From CAYNZV01 sp965217095 (lineage in GTDB: Bacteria > Latescibacterota > UBA2968 > UBA8231): 64,000 nucleotides of DNA. Location of the stretch: positions 6,448,001-6,512,000 of the forward strand of contig OZ244235.1 in NCBI GenBank assembly GCA_965217095.1, given 5' to 3'. A program made the position numbers and the translations under genes. Below the pieces are notes generated by a model. That model saw only the letters and a program-made list of their open reading frames with translations, had not been told where the DNA came from and searched no databases. This document shows, one piece after another, positions 61,208-64,000 of the stretch (position 1 is the first letter of the stretch; the number at the start of each line of letters is the position of its first letter).

Positions 61208-62533
61208 ATGGGTCTAGAAACTCCGGATGCGGTTAAGAAACTCCAGCAGGCGTTGCATGTTAAAGCGAAGGAGTCGCCGAGCTTTCGTTTTTACACGTTG
61301 TATGACAAGGTGTATCGCGCGGATGTGCTGTTGCACGCCTATCGCTGTAGCAAAGCCAAGGGCGGCGCTTCAGGGGTAGACGGCCAGACTTTCGCGGACA
61401 TCGAATCATACGGAGTGGAGCGTTGGTTAAGCGAACTGGGGGAAGCGCTGAGGAAGAAGGCGTACCGTCCCCAGGCGATCCGTCGGGTGTATATTCCTAA
61501 GCCCGACGGCACGCAGCGCCCCTTAGGCATAGGCACGGTGCGGGATCGCGTGGCACAGACGGCGGGGATGTTGGTATTGGGCCCTATTTTCGAGGCCGAC
61601 CTCCCGTCTGAGCAATACGCGTATCGCCCGGGTCGCAATGCCCTGGACGCGGTGCGTGCGGTGCACGCCCTACTCACCTCGGGCCATACGGAGGTGGTAG
61701 ATGCCGATTTGAGCGGGTATTTCGACACCATTCCCCATGCGGAGCTGATGACATCGGTGGCCCGTCGCATTAGCGACAAACACCTGCTGCATCTGATCAA
61801 GATGTGGCTGGTGGCTGCGGTGGAGGAACGCGATAAGCGGGGAAGGATCCGTCGAACGACCCAGAGTAAGGATCGGCGTTGCGGCATACCGCAGGGATCG
61901 CCGGTGTCGCCGCTGTTGGCCAACCTGTATATGCGCCGATTCATACTGGGTTGGAAGCGGCGAGGACACGAGCGGCAGTGGGCGGCTCACATCGTCAACT
62001 ACGCCGACGATTATGTGATCTGCTGTCGGGGTATCGCGTCGGAAGCTCGACGGGCGATGGCAGTTTTGATCGCGCGGCTGAAATTGACGGTGAATAAGAG
62101 CAAGACGCAATGCTGCTCGCTGCCTGACGAGACGTTTGATTTCCTGGGATACACCGTCGGTCGCTGCTACTCTCCCAAGACGGGGAGGGCTTACATTGGT
62201 ACGCGACCGTCGAAGCAGTCAATTCGACGGTTGTTTAAGGATATCAGTGAGCAGACGCAGCGGTGCTGGTTTGGAGCGGATCCGCAGGAGGTAGTAAACC
62301 ACCTAAATGAAATGATAACGGGGTGGGCGGACTATTTCTGTTTGGGGCCGGTCAGTAAGACCTACACGTTGGTGGATCGCTACGCGCGGTATCGGCTGCG
62401 TCAGTGGTTATGTGGCAAGCATCACCGATCGGGGCAGGGTTGGACACGCTACTCTGATGAATATCTCGATCACACGCTGGGCTTAGCCCGGCTGCAGGTG
62501 CGTACCCGTGACCTTCCGTGGGCGAACACATGA
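61208..62533 (+). CDS. ltrA: Group II intron reverse transcriptase/maturase
   Basis: 441 residues. Reverse-transcriptase blocks: IPKPDGTQRPLGIGTVRDRV, DADLSGYFDTIPH, GIPQGSPVSPLLANLYM and catalytic VNYADDYVICC; C-terminal maturase domain (ending FDFLGYTVG, GWADYFCLG). No endonuclease HNH domain is seen. It helps splice and reverse-splice the intron into DNA. Reading frame intact. Confidence 0.93.
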   Translation: MGLETPDAVKKLQQALHVKAKESPSFRFYTLYDKVYRADVLLHAYRCSKAKGGASGVDGQTFADIESYGVERWLSELGEALRKKAYRPQAIRRVYIPKPDGTQRPLGIGTVRDRVAQTAGMLVLGPIFEADLPSEQYAYRPGRNALDAVRAVHALLTSGHTEVVDADLSGYFDTIPHAELMTSVARRISDKHLLHLIKMWLVAAVEERDKRGRIRRTTQSKDRRCGIPQGSPVSPLLANLYMRRFILGWKRRGHERQWAAHIVNYADDYVICCRGIASEARRAMAVLIARLKLTVNKSKTQCCSLPDETFDFLGYTVGRCYSPKTGRAYIGTRPSKQSIRRLFKDISEQTQRCWFGADPQEVVNHLNEMITGWADYFCLGPVSKTYTLVDRYARYRLRQWLCGKHHRSGQGWTRYSDEYLDHTLGLARLQVRTRDLPWANT

Positions 62534-62545
62534 ATCCTTGTCCGA

Positions 62546-62579
62546 AAGCCGGATGCGGGAGATCCGCACGTCCGGTTTG
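62546..62579 (+). ncRNA. Group II intron domain V
   Basis: Hairpin AAGCCGGATGCGG ... CCGCACGTCCGGTTT with the AGC triad at the base of the first strand, a GAGA-type loop and the two-base bulge. This is the catalytic core of the intron ribozyme. Confidence 0.7.
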
Positions 62580-62835
62580 AGGCGGCGGGGAACTGGAAAC
62601 GTAGCGATGGGAGCCGGACTGAGGGCCATGGCGAAAGCCATGGATTACCCACCGGACCCTAATGCTGGCGCGCCAGTCCTCGACCCTACCCGTGTCGCTT
62701 CGCTCCTTGGCCCCCGGCAACGCCATTCGTCCGCTCTGAAGAAGCTTCTGCTGCTGGACGCTGCGGATGCAGTGCAAGACTTGCGCTCTCCACTGGCAAT
62801 CGGCTTGAGCGGCTCTCTGGGGATCGCAGAGGTCA

Positions 62836-62975
62836 GCACAGCATTCGCATTGACGAGCAATGACGCCTACCGGTTTTGGCTCAACCTACAATCTCGATAC
62901 GAGCTGGAATTGGAGAAGGATCGTCTCGGTGAGAGATTGAAAACTGAGGTGCTGGTTCTGGAGCGGGCCGAGTAG
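62836..62975 (+). pseudogene. HigA antitoxin C-terminal fragment
   Basis: In frame to a TAG, it reads FWLNLQSRYELELEKDRLGE, the standard end of HigA proteins. Upstream sequence in the frame has no helix-turn-helix, so only the tail remains. Confidence 0.55.
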
Positions 62976-63008
62976 GTTTTGAGTTGTGATCAGGTGCAGT
63001 TCGAGGGT

Positions 63009-63120
63009 GGTTTCCACCCGGAAGCTGATGTTAAGGACGGGTGTCCGGTGTCGACCTTCTTCGAGAGCCGGGAGATCGAGCTGCTCTTTGCACTGGATGG
63101 CCAACCGCAAAACATGGAGC
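63009..63120. repeat. Rearranged fragments of the giant T9SS gene
   Basis: 63009-63030 matches the final codons of the giant gene near 59553-59574 (GTTTCCACCC...GAAGCTGATG). 63033-63120 matches the internal stretch 59134-59220, including a run coding ELLFALDGQPQN. The order is reversed compared with the parent gene, so these are copies shuffled by rearrangement. Confidence 0.7.
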
Positions 63121-63199
63121 TGATGCTTTCGTGGGCCCTCTATCGCCTTGCAGGAATTCGGCCGGCGCTGGATGAGACAACTTGGTCCAGGATTTTGTA

Positions 63200-63228
63200 T
63201 TGACAATGTATATACATAACGGTAAATT
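63200..63228 (+). promoter_or_regulatory. Candidate promoter with operator of the BrnA-like gene
   Basis: TTGACA (63200-63205), 17-base spacer, TAAATT (63223-63228). A perfect palindrome ATGTATATACAT (63206-63217) fills the spacer and is the expected autoregulation site. Confidence 0.5.
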
Positions 63229-63233
63229 CAGAG

Positions 63234-63563
63234 ATGGACGTTACTCACCACCTGCATGGTATCGAATTTACTATGAAGAGCAGTGATCTGAAGAAACGTC
63301 TCAAGAAGGATCGGACTATGGTCCCCGTGAGTATTCGAATTCCGGAGGACGTAATAGATGATCTGAAGCGAATCGCCCCTCAACTGGGATTTTCAGGATA
63401 CCAACCGCTCATTCGAGCCTATATCGGTCAAGGGCTTCGCCAGGATCTCTTGCGACTCGAAAATAATTCCGGGCTTGAATTGTTCGTCGAGAGTCTCCAG
63501 AACCATGGTGTAGACTCGAAAACAATCAAGCAGGCGATGGCGGATGTGAAGCAGCCCACCTGA
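63234..63563 (+). CDS. BrnA-like antitoxin with BrnT N-terminal remnant
   Basis: 109 residues. The first 13 (MDVTHHLHGIEFT) look like the start of the BrnT toxin; the rest from M at 63273 is a ribbon-helix-helix/CopG-type antitoxin (LKKRLKKDRTMVPVSIRIPE; GFSGYQPLIRAYIGQGLRQD). It seems that most of brnT was deleted in frame, joining its start to brnA. Translation may begin at 63234 or 63273. Confidence 0.6.
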   Translation: MDVTHHLHGIEFTMKSSDLKKRLKKDRTMVPVSIRIPEDVIDDLKRIAPQLGFSGYQPLIRAYIGQGLRQDLLRLENNSGLELFVESLQNHGVDSKTIKQAMADVKQPT

Positions 63564-63627
63564 TTCGCGTAGACTCCAGCGCAATACTGCTGGTAGAAGG
63601 TTAGACCAACTAGCTCTGTGGAGCTTG

Positions 63628-63765
63628 TTGAGAGTTCGTTTTCCTCCATAATCGTGCCAACCGGTAGGCGATCACGCGTTTTACTGCCGTTGTTTCTGCC
63701 TCGCTCAGTAGACCTTCCTCAGCGAGAACCTCGTCGAAGTCGCTGCCGACATATTTGTTTTTCAT
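63628..63765 (-). pseudogene. Decayed copy of the HigA-like antitoxin (44108-44389)
   Basis: Minus strand from ATG 63765: KNKYVGSDFDEVLAEEGLLS, then VKRVIAYRLARL, close to the intact gene at 44108-44389. A one-base deletion shifts the frame shortly after, and similarity ends at 63628. No toxin gene is next to it. Confidence 0.7.
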
Positions 63766-63795
63766 GTTCCCCGTCCCCGACCCCTCAGGCACATG

Positions 63796-64000
63796 CTAAA
63801 TGCCACTGGTTGCGGGAGACACGTCGCGAACGTGTAATATCTCACCAGCTGCGGGAGAACGTACAGCGGAGTCTTCCAGGGTCAAAACCGCGATGGTATT
63901 GCCATGCACGTCAACAAATTCCACTTCGGATGCTTTGTCGTCTCCATATCTATGGACCACCGTCCCAACATCGCCCGTTACCAGACCGTGTTCGCCGACT
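63796..64000 (-). CDS. DUF4926-family protein (5' end beyond window)
   Basis: About 68 codons visible on the minus strand to a TAG at 63796-63798. Reads GLVTGDVGTVVHRYGDDKAS and VEFVDVHGNTIAVLTLEDS, typical DUF4926, a small SH3-like protein often paired with a TA toxin-like partner (e.g. DUF6883). The start lies outside the window. Confidence 0.7.
   Translation of the reverse strand, partial: VGEHGLVTGDVGTVVHRYGDDKASEVEFVDVHGNTIAVLTLEDSAVRSPAAGEILHVRDVSPATSGI

Larger units (their letters stand above)
60703..62640 (+). mobile_element. Group II intron
   Basis: Contains a reverse-transcriptase gene, a domain V-like motif downstream and a structured 5' region with a candidate GUGUG-type start at about 60703, preceded by a hairpin ACACCGTG-TT-CACGGTGT in the flank. 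Exact 5' and 3' ends cannot be fixed by eye; the 3' end is probably within 100 bases after domain V. It sits near attC-like sequence (GCCTAAC at 60683-60689), where class C-attC introns often insert. Confidence 0.6.

Noticed and set aside
61208..62533. Retron or defence-type reverse transcriptase
   Set aside because: The protein has group II maturase features and is followed by a domain V hairpin with the AGC triad, so it belongs to a group II intron.
1..64000. tRNA or rRNA genes
   Set aside because: All gaps longer than about 60 bases were scanned by eye for cloverleaf features and rRNA motifs; none was seen, though a covariance search would be more reliable.

Overview
The window reads as about 58% GC chromosomal DNA from an uncultivated Gram-negative bacterium. 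The best lineage clue is the giant secreted protein at 46350-59586. It ends in a type IX secretion C-terminal domain (NYPNPFNPST ... GVYLVQL ... KLMLLR) behind a dockerin-like module, a layout typical of the Fibrobacteres-Chlorobi-Bacteroidetes assemblage and its candidate phyla. Phytanoyl-CoA dioxygenase-like genes, Gfo/Idh oxidoreductases, GxDLY-SGNH hydrolases and a bacterial microcompartment (BMC) locus together suggest a Latescibacterota-like genome. That placement is an inference.

Layout: 1-1871, end of an aldolase operon (HMGL aldolase, VOC protein, LsrF-like thiolase). 2238-6711, a secreted protein, a TPR protein and an HDOD signalling cluster. 6725-9571, two paralogous pentapeptide-repeat proteins that carry different DNA-binding domains. 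9902-14485, Gfo/Idh oxidoreductase, SGNH hydrolase, glycosidase-like protein and PhyH. 14580-19190, an SOS mutasome cassette (LexA-like box, imuB, DUF6504, frameshifted dnaE2). 19223-23356, sulfite-oxidase-like protein, DUF5343, queF, queC and a cyanobacterial/plant-type ispH. 23463-31899, a compact BMC operon: three vertex proteins, one BMC-H, two BMC-T, a four-BMC-domain protein, an acylating aldehyde dehydrogenase, PduL, a Cys-rich protein, a DapA-family lyase and an FAD amine oxidase. 33258-37225, iron uptake with two DtxR-type regulators and a FeoB split in two genes. 37449-39742, ArsR plus a zinc/cadmium ATPase. 39957-44760, toxin-antitoxin (TA) modules and accessory genes. 46350-59586, one ~4,031-residue secreted protein gene broken by an IS1595-type element and one frameshift. 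59711-64000, an accessory zone of decayed TA modules, an attC-like hairpin, a group II intron and rearranged fragments of the giant gene.

The most notable system is the BMC operon. Its shell includes a single polypeptide with four tandem BMC domains. Its signature enzymes appear to be a DapA-family lyase and a glycine-oxidase-like flavoprotein in front of the usual aldehyde dehydrogenase/PduL core. I infer a flavin oxidase to lyase to aldehyde to acyl-CoA to acyl-phosphate route, possibly for an amino or imino acid such as hydroxyproline or a D-amino acid; the substrate is not proven. The pair of pentapeptide-repeat regulators is a second possibly undescribed family. The right end shows repeated loss of toxins with retention of antitoxins.
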